Origin: Phlegmacium glaucopus
Lineage: Eukaryota; Basidiomycota; Agaricomycetes; Agaricales; Cortinariaceae
Length of the DNA stretch: 64,000 nt
Reading direction: 5' to 3'
NCBI GenBank assembly: GCA_015039465.1
Contig: MU130364.1
Span: forward strand, 8,526-72,525
Both the position numbers and the translations under genes were made by a program. Every line of letters begins with the position of its first letter. The stretch's first letter is position 1. The notes beneath the pieces were generated by a model. The model saw only the letters and a program-made list of their open reading frames with translations, ran no database searches and was not told the origin of the DNA. Of this stretch, positions 54,715-64,000 are shown one piece after another.

Positions 54715-57700
54715 CTACTGAAACTCCATAGAGAAGTCATTATCATTGAGTATCACCTGCTGGCCATTTTGAGCTGCATTTACTGTGGTGAGCACCATGA
54801 GATTCTCAGAAGACTTGCTACCCATCGAATGGTCTTTCTCATCAGCAAGAAATGTTGCTAGGAGTTTTGAAGTTGCATCAATTGGTGATGTAGTTTCAGC
54901 ATCGAGGGCCCAAGCTGGAGGTATTTCTTCACAAGGTTCATTGAGCCATGAGTCATCTTCATCATCCAGAACCTTATCAGTTTTTTTGGTACTTGCTTTT
55001 GAATTGAAGATTTTGCCCTTAACACCATAAAACCTAACAGTTGGCCTTGGAGTTGTATGTTTATGTGCCTGTAAAGTATGAATAACTGCATTGGTAATAA
55101 ATGAATAAATGGCAATACCTTCTTTTCCATTGTGTAGTGTTGCCTTACTTGAGTTCAAGTGGCCATTTGTCCAACAAGCAATCTTGACCAAAGTGCTGGA
55201 TTTATCCATGTAAATGCTGAAACAGTGCGCTCTTCTGGCATGGAATTGACACAAACAGCAAATATCTTAATTGCGAGAACCTGATTAAATATTATTTCAA
55301 CAGTTAGACCCAGATCTTGAAAGAAATTTAAATACTCACAGGTAGGATTTGTGCAAATTCATTTCCCTCCAGCTGTTTCCACCAGGTAATGGTAGCAGTT
55401 TGCTCGTCAATCTGTTGATTGAATGGATAATGTCCATGGGCATACTTCTTAACCTCTTCAAGAAAGATTGCCTTGAATTCTTTTGCATGACCTTTCCATT
55501 GAACTATTGACGCCTTATGCCCATGAAATATTTCCTTTTCTGCAACTTCCAGAAGGTACTGTACAATGGTCTTAATAGTTGAGACATGACAGATACCTTC
55601 CATACCTCCTGTCAATGACAAATCCTTTTGGAAAAGATCAGATTTGAGATATACTAGCAGGACAGGTTAGGGCATAATTCATTACAGAGAAAGGTAAAAA
55701 AATGGATACCAGGATTTAAATATGCCCCACATAAATATAGGTTTGTGCTAGTTGTGAGGTTTCCATCCCTGGAAATCTGGTTATGATGTGAGTTAAGAAT
55801 GCCAAGGACTTGCTCTTGTACATTTTCAGGAAATTCCAAAAGTGGATTGAGAAGCGTCTCCTTGATTGACCACATCATTGCATGCTAGAATATGTAAACG
55901 TCTCCAGCTGTTGCTTCATTGGCTTCGAGGCATGTCAATGCCTTTAAGGCGGGCAGACCTAACTTGATAAGTTGTGCAAGAGCAAACTCAAACTCAAAGC
56001 TTGATCGGGAGGCTTCTCAAAAATATGTGGTGAAGTCCTAAAAATCAGGATTAAATATTAAATCAGGATCAATTTCAAGTTGTTTATTATAACGAAAATA
56101 AATTTGCAAACTTACACCTAAATCAAAATGGCCGTGCTCAACAACCTTTTTGATTGATGGTATGTTTAATTGCAAAGACCATGCTGCAATGATAATTGTC
56201 CCAAAGTGAATCTTTTCAATAGAAACTAGTCCCTTTCCTATTCCACATAACACATGTGCAATTTTTAGTTTGGCTTCTCCAAGATGTGATTTGTGGAATT
56301 TTGTGATAACACTGTGCATGATGGTTGTAGGTTTATTGAAGTATGGAAGTTTGGCAATGTCTTTAATGGTGTTGCTGATGAAATGGACAATTTTGGGTAA
56401 ATTAAACATAGTAGGGATTTCTTGGACCAATAATTCATGATGAAGTCGAGTATTTCCTGTGCTATCACTCACAATAGCACATATCCATGAGCGACCTACT
56501 CGGTCAATAACCTATGTGAGATCTAATCAGTTTCTATAATCCATATTATCTCCATGACAGACCTTGAGAACAAATGACTTAATCCAGACACCAGTGTGAG
56601 ATTCCGATGTTGCTTCCCTAATGTTAGGGGACACCCGATTTCAACCCAAACCTCAACCCCAGAATCATACATCCCGCCTTTCTGACGACCTCTGACCTTC
56701 CATCCAACTCTGCTTCCATCATTGGTTTACTCTGGAACTCCGTAACTCCGATCTGACTCTGATCCTCTGGTTTGCTCCGTCTTTTATTTTTATTTTTCAC
56801 ATCACACCACTTCTTAATTAATTAATTAATTATTATCATATCATTCCTTTATTTATTTTATATCTCTGTTATGTCCATATTAGTACTTAAATACCCCACA
56901 GCCTAGCAGGGATCCCCATCCTTTCCTCTTTGGATCCCCTGCTAGGTGAGTCACTTGTAGATATCCCTTTGAAATATTATTAACTTTGGATCCCCTGCTA
57001 GCTTGACTAAGTCAGCATTGCAGTTGCCCTAACACCTAACCTCCATCAGATACACCTTTCTCTCTGCCATTGACATGTGAAGTGTCCAAAATGCTTCCCG
57101 TCCTTTTGTTGTCCCTCCATCGCATGAAACTGTGATATTCTCTTGGGTCTCCAGGTAAGCAACTTGTAGTGCTTGAATTTCTTCAGCCTGGCCAATGATA
57201 TGAACTTCTTCTAATTTAGAACATGATGCTGGCACGTAAGAGGGGTCTACTGCACTAAACAACCCTTTCCACACATCGAGATCCGACACATGTGTTGGAA
57301 TGCCAGCGACACAAAACAACTTGACAATGGCAAGGTCAAGTTTCTGGTGGCATTCGCTTTTTCCAATTTTTTTGCCTCATTGAAAAATGCTGAAGACTTC
57401 TGTGCGATGATGACAGTACTTCATTCCCCTTCTCTTCTTTACTGCAACTACAGTCCTGTTTGGCTCACTGGCTTCAACATTGGTATCACCTTCAAGTTGA
57501 TGTTTTGTGGACTCAGGATCATCAGTGGAAAGGTTTCGAGATGGTGCACAACTTGCAGCATGAGCCTTAGCTGCTTTCCGTATTTCCACAGATAAGGAAA
57601 AACATCCACAAGCATGACAAACTGTGCGGCCAAGATTTTGATTTGCGAATGTTGTCCCACAGCCACCTACACATTGATATATGTGTTTGTCAGGTCTTGG

Positions 57701-58102
57701 TTTTTGATAACATTTTTGCAATATGCAATCAAGCAGTGCGCGCTTTGGCCATCCACCTCGCTTTGTTGCTTCTGCTGATTTAGATTCAATATCAACCAAC
57801 TCTGTTGGGTTCATCTGCATGCCTTCAAGCACCACATCTTCAGTTTCTGACTCACTACCATCTCCAGAGTTGAGATCTGTTGTACTCATAGTGGCAAGAT
57901 TTGGGCAGAACATTGATGGTACATTTCCCCCCTCTTCTTTCTCCTTTTCTTTCATTTTACTGATCTTGGGTTTGACTGTCTTAACAGGCGCTTTCTCTAC
58001 CCCCGGTTTCACCTTGTTGCTTTGCTTCCCCTTAGCAGGCTGAAAACTTGATGCAGAAGCTATACTTGAATATGACTGTGTATTACTGCTACTTGCAGTC
58101 AT
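54715..58102 (-). pseudogene. hAT transposase, interrupted by a solo LTR
   Basis: From the right: Ser/Lys-rich N-terminus (start 58102), a zinc finger (HIYQCVGGCGTTFANQNLGR with a following VCHACGC), then LFSAVDPSYVPASCSKLEEV and ITVSCDGGTTKGREAFWTLH, carrying the first catalytic Asp. The exon then reads into the LTR at 57034 and resumes beyond 56622 with EATSESHTGVW. Downstream are VSDSTGNTR (second Asp region), ITKFHKSHLGEAKLKIAHVL, and the C-terminal dimerisation segment NSMPEERTVSAFTWINPAL (about 55170-55230). A stop follows shortly after in MATxTQVRQHY, and earlier ITWWKQLEGNEFAQILPV is normal for hAT. Several small introns are present. The LTR and at least one stop make it non-functional; otherwise the protein has all expected parts. 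Confidence 0.8.
56623..57034 (+). mobile_element. Solo LTR, 412 bp, TSD CCTAA
   Basis: Starts TGTTAGGGGACACCC and ends GTTGCCCTAACA; CCTAA is duplicated on both sides (56618-56622, 57035-57039). TG...CA ends with a 5-bp duplication are standard for Gypsy/Copia LTRs. There is an AATTAATTAATT run and a direct internal repeat GATCCCCTGCTAG. It lies inside the hAT transposase coding region. Confidence 0.9.
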
Positions 58103-58148
58103 CGAGGGATGCTATTGGTTTGTGGTAAGCTTAGAAATTGCAATAAAA

Positions 58149-59314
58149 TTATTTAAAGTTATGTACCCATTTTTGGAGCAATTTTATCACAGATACTAAC
58201 ACATTTCCACACTCCACAATACAAGTCTCACCATTGGAAAGAAAGGGGACTTCAGATGGGAAAAAATAGTGGGACAGGGCATTCATTGTGAGGATAGAGC
58301 ATGAGAAAGTGTCGATCTGGTTTCCGGTTGGAAGGTCATGCTTCAAAAATGGTGTCGCGAATGATAAACCAATCCACCAATCCAAGACCTCGAGGAGCTC
58401 CGATGGCGGTAGGTATCCCATTGGATCACCATAGTGGATGGTTTGTCCACTTCCATTGATTATGAGAGCACACCAATGATTGCAGATGGCGTGAGGATCA
58501 ACAGGAAGACACGCTCCACCACTTGTGATGCACACCCCAACTGCCATGCATAAAATCAGGATTCCACCACTCTGCCACCTTGCTGCTGCCTCACGGAGGA
58601 ATGCGCAGGGTTTATCATTGTTATATGTGTTGATCGGGAGTATTGGTATGTGTTGATAAGCTTTTGTATGAAATTGTTATCCATGGCTGATGCTTTTGTT
58701 TCAGATGTAATAAACTTGTCATTGAGTATTGCTATCATCACGTCCATTTGCGGGTCTGCCAACCACCTTTCGGAGCATAAAAGGGCAAGGTCAGTTAAGC
58801 GGCCTGCCATTTTTTTTGGTATGAGATAGGCCCATGGTAGCTGGGTAAGCATCACAGTTCCTTCATGCTGCTGTTTCCTTTTTAACCAAGCAACAGCAGG
58901 TACCCAAATTGTCTTTATTTCTCTGGTAGTGTGAACTGCAGTCCAATAGTCTAGAACCCATAGTGGTAGTCGTGCGTCCGTGATGTTGATTGGATAGTGA
59001 AAAGACTGGATTTCATCACTGCCTTTGTACGTGCATAATCTCTCCTGCAGTTCTTCAACTTCTGATATCTTTGGCATGTTCAAGGCTTGTAAAAAGGCTA
59101 TAGAATTTGCACCTGTGATAAGACTAGTCATTTTTGAGAAGAGTCTTTCATCACGACGAGATAGGAGGTCAGGAGAATTTTTGTTGCTTGGAATGGTGAA
59201 ATTTGAAAGGTCCACAACATTGAGGCCAGGGCGTGGAAGGAGTATTTCTGCAAAAATTTTAGGGATAGGCATCAAATAGTGTTTTAACAAATAAAATTTG
59301 TATCTACAATCCAA
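58149..59314 (-). pseudogene. Ulp1-like (C48) cysteine protease in the hAT element
   Basis: The N-terminal frame (59314-58556) includes RWLADPQMDVMIAILNDKF, the substrate-binding region. The C-terminal frame (58547-58149) has the catalytic set: His in NHWCALIING, Asp in IHYGDPMG, Gln in GNQIDTF and Cys in FSCSILTMN. The two frames are separated by a stop near 58556, so either an intron is missed or the gene is broken. C48 proteases cleave SUMO-like tags; transposons of several superfamilies carry them, but this is not usual in hAT. Divided from the transposase start by about 50 bp. Confidence 0.7.
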
Positions 59315-59514
59315 CTACAATTGAGACTTGATGCTAATGCTCAATTTTTTTCGGTCATTGGCGGGCCTGCCCCCATGCACGTGATATTGGTAATTTACCT
59401 CCAAAAATTTCAACCTTTTCAGGGAGGTAAATTACCAGTAAATTACTGGTAAAATACTGGTAAAATACTTCACAGTAAAAAACCTGAGGTTTTTTACCCA
59501 ACGCTAGTCGTCGC

Positions 59515-60109
59515 GTGTGCAATGGCAGCCCCGGCATGCCTGCTAACTTAGCCATCACACTAGAGTCACGTCAGCTGACATTGGATGAGTATGGATTGCT
59601 TCTACCTTACCTTACAAGTGCTCTTTGTGTATCGCTAGTTGTCTAAGCAAATGGGGCCCCAGATCAACCTTGGTTGAGTCTCTGGGGTGAAGGTATATAT
59701 TGAATATAGTGAGCTATGAACAGTTTGTTGCTAAGATTGGGTGCTGTAAGCCAGTTGGGTGAAAGCGCAAAGCACTTCCCAACCCGAGAAGCAGTCCAAA
59801 CCAGATTGGGAAGAGACGAGCTGCGAGGGCAGGTGGGACAACCCGCAAACTAAGCTTTGCCAATACTGATTGAGGAAAGCTTCTCAGGTCAGACTGATGC
59901 TGATGTGAGAACTTGTTTGCGTTGCATATAGGGAGTGGCAGGAGGGAGCAAAAACAAGCAAGAGCAAAGGACTAAGCCCGATATTGAGAGTGAACAATGG
60001 GTGTCTTACGGGAGTGACCACAATCAACATGCACACTCAGGCACGAAGTACTGATCTCCCATCAAATTGGATGCCGTAGCTCGCCATCAACTTATTTTTG
60101 ATACTCTGG
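59515..60109. repeat. Dispersed repeat, copy 2
   Basis: 59750-60000 resembles the sequence around 14130-14246 plus 17250-17400: shared blocks TTGGGTGAAAG, CACTTCCCAACCC.AGAAGCAG, GGGAGTGG.AGG..GG.GCAAAAA, and GCAAACT. The right continuation is at 60990-61060 (TCACTCAAAGACTTAATTCTAG, compare GCTCAAAGACGGTATTCTAA at 17428). No gene seen. Confidence 0.6.
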
Positions 60110-60114
60110 CCAGT

Positions 60115-60692
60115 TGTTACATTCCGTTATATGTTACTCTGGTCCGGCTCCGTCGGAGCTGTTTCCGGTAGTCCGTACTCCGTACAGTGCCTTCCCTTAT
60201 ATCCTGAACTACTCTTCCTATGTTCAACTCCAAGACTTTTCCGTGTCATTCCAGTTCTTCCATCTATACTCCAAACCCGTTACCACTTCTTCGCCACTAC
60301 CACTATTCTTTGTCATCATCCTTCCCACCATCAGTCAGCATACCTGCCATGGATTATTCACCCAAGAATGCAGGACCTTCCTGGGAGCAGAACGCAGCAC
60401 TTATATTTATCTTTTATATTTCAGTTGCTATTCCTTTATTATTTAAGTACTCGAAACTTGTATGTTTTCCCTCAGTTCGAATATCAACTTTGTTTCCTCC
60501 TCTTGTTTGTCCTCTAAGTCACTGAGGTCTTCCATCTTATTACTTCTTCTTCCCTTCCAAAATCAGGACACCTTAGGAGCTGGGCGGCACAGCACACACG
60601 CTGAGGCCAACGTCCTTTCCGCTTACTGTTCCAGTTCCGTTCCGTCCATTCCAGAGTAACTCCGACGTGACTTCCTTGTTTTAAACTTAACA
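60115..60692. mobile_element. Solo LTR, 578 bp, TSD CCAGT
   Basis: Starts TGTTACATTCCG and ends TTAAACTTAACA. CCAGT is duplicated at 60110-60114 and 60693-60697. TG...CA ends and a 5-bp duplication indicate an LTR retrotransposon remnant. Unrelated in sequence to the 56623 LTR. Confidence 0.88.
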
Positions 60693-60697
60693 CCAGT

Positions 60698-61440
60698 CTG
60701 CCGGTTAGGTGCCGCTGGGGTTTGGGTTGGCCTAGTAATTTGGTTAGGATCATGGTTAGCGTTAGGGGTTTGTGTTAGTGGTTTTTTCTCAGGTTAGTGG
60801 TAGGCTTAGGGATCAGGTATATATCCTTTTCGTGTGGTAGCGCGGTCTTGGGTAGGTGGTTAGGTAGTTAGAACTCCGGCTGCCGTGAGGCAGCTGAAGG
60901 ACAGTGTGTCGCGTCTCACAACTTCTCCATTCAGGGGGTGTGTTGATTGTGGTACATCCTTGGTGTCTTAGGAGAAGAAGTGTTGTGACGCTGTGACACC
61001 ATTGTTCACTCAAAGACTTAATTCTAGTCTACGCTTATTCTTCGCTAAGATGAGAACACTGACATCATGATTTTCTGTCATCCTTGTGCTATTCACTTAC
61101 GCACTTTTGAAACCGAGAGCCTTGGCAAAAATTAGAGGCACTCATGTAACCACTTCATGCAAAATCAGTCAGATGCAGGGGATCTTGTGTTGGAAAACCC
61201 CGAAATGCCTTATAGTAAGGGTTAAAAGGCCAAAAAGGAAAACATGCCTTGGAAGAATCGGAGAAGGTATTTTGCAAGGCACTACTCCACATCATCCAAA
61301 ATTCTCAAAAAAATTCTCAATATATTCTACAATAATTCCTTTATTATCCCTCAAACTTTGAGCTCTCCCGGAGGGCCACATTGTCGTTGACTGTGTGGAC
61401 AATCTTTTCGGTTTTAATCATAATGATGATATAATAATTA
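60698..61440. other. G/T-rich stretch and repeat tail, no gene
   Basis: 60700-60880 is rich in GGTTAG/GTTAGG/TTAGGG-like units (for example GGTTAGGTGCC, GGTTAGGATC, GTTAGCGTTAGGGG) but not a regular telomere array. 60940-61060 matches the end of the dispersed repeat. An inverted match ACCACAATCAACA / TGTTGATTGTGGT links 60016 and 60945. Confidence 0.4.
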
Positions 61441-62200
61441 CAGTGATTTTTTAGGTCACGAGGACTTTTCCTGGCATTCCGGGGTTTTCCGAAATGAGTA
61501 TCAGTGGTATCACAAGTATGGTGAGGCATATACAAAGTCCTGGGCTGCTTGGTGTATGTTCTTTGCCAATCTCCAGTCTTGTATTGTTATCAAACCCGGC
61601 CGGCCATAAGTCAGGAACCCATCTTGTACATTGTTGATCCCAAAGCCCTGCAGTATATTGTTCAGGCAGGCAGTTACAGTTTCACCAAACCACACGATGT
61701 GACCTTGGAATTGGAGACTTTGATGTGTTGTGGACTTGCTGCTTTGCCAGGTAAAAAGTTAAATGGTCTGATGATATTGAACTGGCCTAACTCAGAATGC
61801 CAACCAGAGACATTCATCACCTTCAGAGAAAGGTCATAACTCCCATATCTATTCTCCCACAACCTCTGCAGTTACCTTATGGTCTTTCAATGTCTCTCCC
61901 ATCAGGATATCTCTTGCTGATCCCTATATTTCTAACTCAACATGTCTCTTTTTCTAGTGGTTCTTTCAGAAGCACCTGGATGATACCCAAGGCGCAAATC
62001 AGAATATTGAATGTAGCATTATGGCCTCATAATTTAACGCTAAATGCTATATCTGAATGTAAGTTGACCTGTCCTTGTCGATCGTGCAAGGCAATCACGA
62101 TTTTAACAGTGCCTTTCGGTTCAAATGGGGCGCCGTCAAAGGTAAAGAGAACATACTGAGTCCTCTAGCAGCTAAGCTCGCATACGTTCAACGATCCTTC
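61441..62200 (+). pseudogene. Cytochrome P450 relic (N-terminal part)
   Basis: Pieces in changing frames line up with the N-terminal third of an Agaricomycete P450: DFSWHSGVFRNEYQWYHKYG followed by EAYTKSW (before the first helices), LYIVDPKALQYIVQAGSYSF and TKPHDVTLELETLM, then WKEEHKRQR-like text (GKKLNGLMILNWP), QKHLDDTQGANQN and LWPHNLTLNAISE. There are several stops and frameshifts, and no ExxR or heme-binding FxxGxxxCxG is found downstream. It is a decayed gene piece. The intact enzyme would be an ER-membrane monooxygenase. Confidence 0.65.
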
Positions 62201-62528
62201 CTACCATTTTGATTGAATTACACAATGCACTAATGTGGCTGGGGCCGCTGGGCCCTGGTATTGAGAACAATGAGATATACTTAAGGTAGGGCCCATGTAC
62301 ACGGTCACCACATCACGTGACTATTGCGTGACATTCCCCGAGAGACCACCATTAGTTTAATAGCATCTGCAACAGGGCTAAATCTCCTTATCGAGCCATG
62401 CAGGACGATAGGGAATAGGAATATCTAGATCGTGGCGTGACCCAATTTTTAAATTACTACCTAGTTGAGACGCTATTAAGAAAATACATCTTTCTCTCCC
62501 TCATTTTTGTGGATATTGAGACACTGTG
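62201..62528. other. Intergenic, no gene
   Basis: Contains ATCACGTGAC (62316-62325), a CACGTG site also seen at 63021-63030 and near 63759. Nothing else. Confidence 0.4.
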
Positions 62529-62850
62529 CATCAGGAAAATCTAGAAAAAACTTAAACAGGCTTATTCTTGGCTTAGTGGGCTTATTGCCTGCTAAGCACA
62601 AATAAGCCAAAAATAAGTAAATGACTTGGCTTAGATGCCTTAATTTACAACTTAACACACTTAATTTGTACTTAATTCAACTTAGATCACCAGATTTTGA
62701 ATTCCAAGCTCAAATAAGTAGCCTTAAGTACTCATTAAGCCTGTGTAAGCCAAGTCATTTTCTTATTTTTGGCTTATTTGTGCTTAGCAGGCAATAAGCC
62801 CACTAAGCCAAGAATAAGCCTGTTTAAGTTTTTTCTATATTTTCCTGATG
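62529..62850. mobile_element. Foldback MITE-like element, ~320 bp
   Basis: Arms 62530-62633 and 62747-62849 are nearly perfect reverse complements (outer end CATCAGGAAAAT, with CTTATTCTTGGCTTAGTGGG and GCCTGCTAAGCACAAATAAG inside). The spacer holds further CTTAA-type short repeats. No coding sequence. I could not find a convincing target duplication; family unknown. Confidence 0.85.
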
Positions 62851-63138
62851 TGTTTTTCCGGAATCCGTTATGAAAGAGCTAGAGCATGTTAATATCACTT
62901 AATTTAAATTTAAACATTTGATCTATTTGACATATAACTAGTACCAATGCATTGAGGAACACGAATCCCAAGCATAAGCGCTTGTTCGGGCACCCGTGAG
63001 TCACAGAAAGTCACGTCACGTGATGTACACGGTACCTTATCAGCGTACATCGCCGACCATGTGATCGCGCGCAACACCATCACGTGTGGACTGCGAGTGT
63101 CATTAACATTCATTAAAATTATCAAAACTGCACTCATT
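62851..63138. promoter_or_regulatory. Upstream region with CACGTG sites
   Basis: TCACGTCACGTGATG at 63012-63026 and ATCACGTGTGG near 63080 lie within about 130 bp of the ATG at 63139. CACGTG is the E-box bound by bHLH factors (Cbf1-like). Confidence 0.45.
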
Positions 63139-63624
63139 ATGTCAGTAATAAATTCAACACCCTATAAAGGTGGGACCAAGAATAAAAGCCAAGCTGGAAA
63201 TCTTGGTTACAGGTGAGTCCACCTGTGCAGCTACGAACTCTAACTTACCATTTATAGAACTAAGCAAGTCGAGAGCGATCTCGAAGTCGACTTCCCAAAC
63301 ACCATAAAATGCGATTTCGACCACCTATTAGATTACTTCATATATCTTGTTCTTGACGAGAAAGGCGACAAGAAAAAGACACTCAACAATCTACAGAGTC
63401 AGATTGAAGAGCTGCAGGAGCGACGGTATTACCCTCAGGCTCAGGCCGGGGAAGAGGTCTACGAAACTGAGGCGGAGGTTGCTGACGATGTAGACGCGGG
63501 AAATGAAGAATCTGGGTTAATTGGGCAGAGGGAAGTCATTCTCTCTGGTTGTAAGGATGAGTTGCTGGGGGAGGTACTGGATATAGCGAATGACAAACGC
63601 TTGAAGGACGCGTTAAAATCATAG
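63139..63624 (+). CDS. Acidic coiled-coil protein, 146 residues, two exons, unknown function
   Basis: Exon 1 63139-63212 (MSVINSTPYKGGTKNKSQAG, ending Gly-Tyr) and exon 2 63258-63624 join in phase 2 across a 45-bp intron (GTGAGT...TTATAG). The sum is 441 nt, 146 residues plus stop. The protein has DLEVDFPNTIKCDFDHLLDY, a short coiled coil KKKTLNNLQSQIEELQERR, and a very acidic middle (EEVYETEAEVADDVDAGNEE) before VILSGCKDELLGEVLDIAND. No known domain; probably a soluble interaction protein. CACGTG sites precede it. Confidence 0.65.
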
Positions 63625-64000
63625 TAAGACTCTAATCATGGTTGGATGAGCTCATACTAATTTAATCGCTTAGTTGTTCAAAGGTTGAAAAGAACGAAAG
63701 AGACCGCTATGGGAAATATTGTAAGGAATGGATAACTCCTGAATACGGATTACGAATCACATCACGTGACTTAGGTCACAAGGACTTTCGCATATCATTA
63801 TGTCTCGTTTTAGTATCTTTCGAGCCACTCGAGTGGCCTCCATCATTGTGGCACGCATTGTCCTTAGAACAGTATAAATACGGTATAGAATTACACAGAA
63901 TAGAGTCATCTTTTTCCCCAAAATACACTACAACCCCAAAATACTATAATCCAGTCCCGCAGAATCTAGCTATCTTACAATATGTATTATTGTGCAATCT
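63625..64000. other. Right-end sequence, no gene
   Basis: Contains ATCACGTGACTTAGGTCAC near 63759-63778. The last 120 bases (GTATAAATACGG near 63872, then CCCCAAAATACACTACAACC) look like a TATA-containing promoter for a gene to the right of the window, but that is only inferred. Confidence 0.35.

Larger units (their letters stand above)
54480..59506. mobile_element. hAT transposon, 5027 bp, TSD GTCGTCGC, with two genes and a nested LTR
   Basis: Inverted ends TAGCGCTGGGTAAAAAACC (left) and TAGCGTTGGGTAAAAAACC (right, reverse complement). GTCGTCGC is duplicated at 54472-54479 and 59507-59514. Subterminal runs of GGTAAATTACTGGTAAA occur at both ends. It encodes, on the minus strand, a hAT transposase and a Ulp1-like protease ORF, and contains a solo LTR (56623-57034). 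Confidence 0.92.

Noticed and set aside
60700..60880. Interstitial telomere array
   Set aside because: GTTAGG-like units are irregular and mixed with other sequence; a regular TTAGGG run is absent.

Overview
The window is a fungal nuclear chromosome segment, most likely from a mushroom-forming basidiomycete (Agaricomycetes). Evidence: genes are split by many 45-70 bp GT-AG introns; several gene families are typical of that group (a YOR1-like ABCC transporter, a BTB protein, a many-exon secreted hypothetical protein, a FunK1-like kinase fragment); and the mobile elements are characteristic fungal DIRS, LINE and hAT types. No rRNA, tRNA or CRISPR array was recognised. Everything here was read by eye; no search was run.

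Layout. 1-1.2 kb: unfinished end of a repeat-rich minus-strand gene with tandemly duplicated exons. 2.3-3.6 kb: coding relics, one resembling exonuclease 1. 4.2-9.3 kb: a DIRS-type tyrosine-recombinase retrotransposon (gag-like, zinc-binding, RT-RNase H, recombinase). 11.6-12.2 kb: a small four-exon gene not visible as one ORF. 12.8-13.4 kb: a hAT-type MITE, just upstream of a small gene (13.6-13.9 kb). 14.2-17.2 kb: a 3-kb non-coding hAT-type element holding a satellite array and a long palindrome. 18.1-24.3 kb: a complete-looking ABCC transporter gene. 24.6-26.5 kb: an inverted duplication and a DBP6/DDX51 helicase relic. 26.7-27.9 kb: secreted protein gene. 28.7-29.0 kb: a spliced metallothionein gene. 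30.4-31.3 kb: BTB gene. 32.0-37.2 kb: a divergent pair, Mad1-like (minus) and a DUF262 protein (plus), sharing a 151-bp promoter.

38.0-53.8 kb is the most notable part: one minus-strand gene with the layout of epsilon-poly-L-lysine synthetase (Pls): adenylation domain, carrier domain, then three tandem membrane-linked left-handed beta-helix modules. It is split by a LINE of about 9.7 kb (41.2-50.85 kb, target duplication AATATCCAGGTAGG), itself carrying two hAT-type elements, and by a hAT-type MITE in the adenylation domain (52.56-53.17 kb). 54.5-59.5 kb: a hAT transposon with a transposase, a Ulp1-like protease ORF and a nested solo LTR. 60.1-60.7 kb: a second solo LTR. 61.4-62.2 kb: cytochrome P450 relic. 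62.5-62.85 kb: foldback element. 63.1-63.6 kb: small two-exon gene of unknown function.

The picture is housekeeping or conserved genes (ABC transporter, Mad1, DUF262, metallothionein, BTB) separated by layers of nested elements. Six hAT-type insertions with 8-bp target duplications (one imperfect), one LINE, one DIRS and two solo LTRs can be delimited or located, and insertion order can be read: the Pls-like gene was hit by a LINE, and that LINE was later hit twice by hAT elements.
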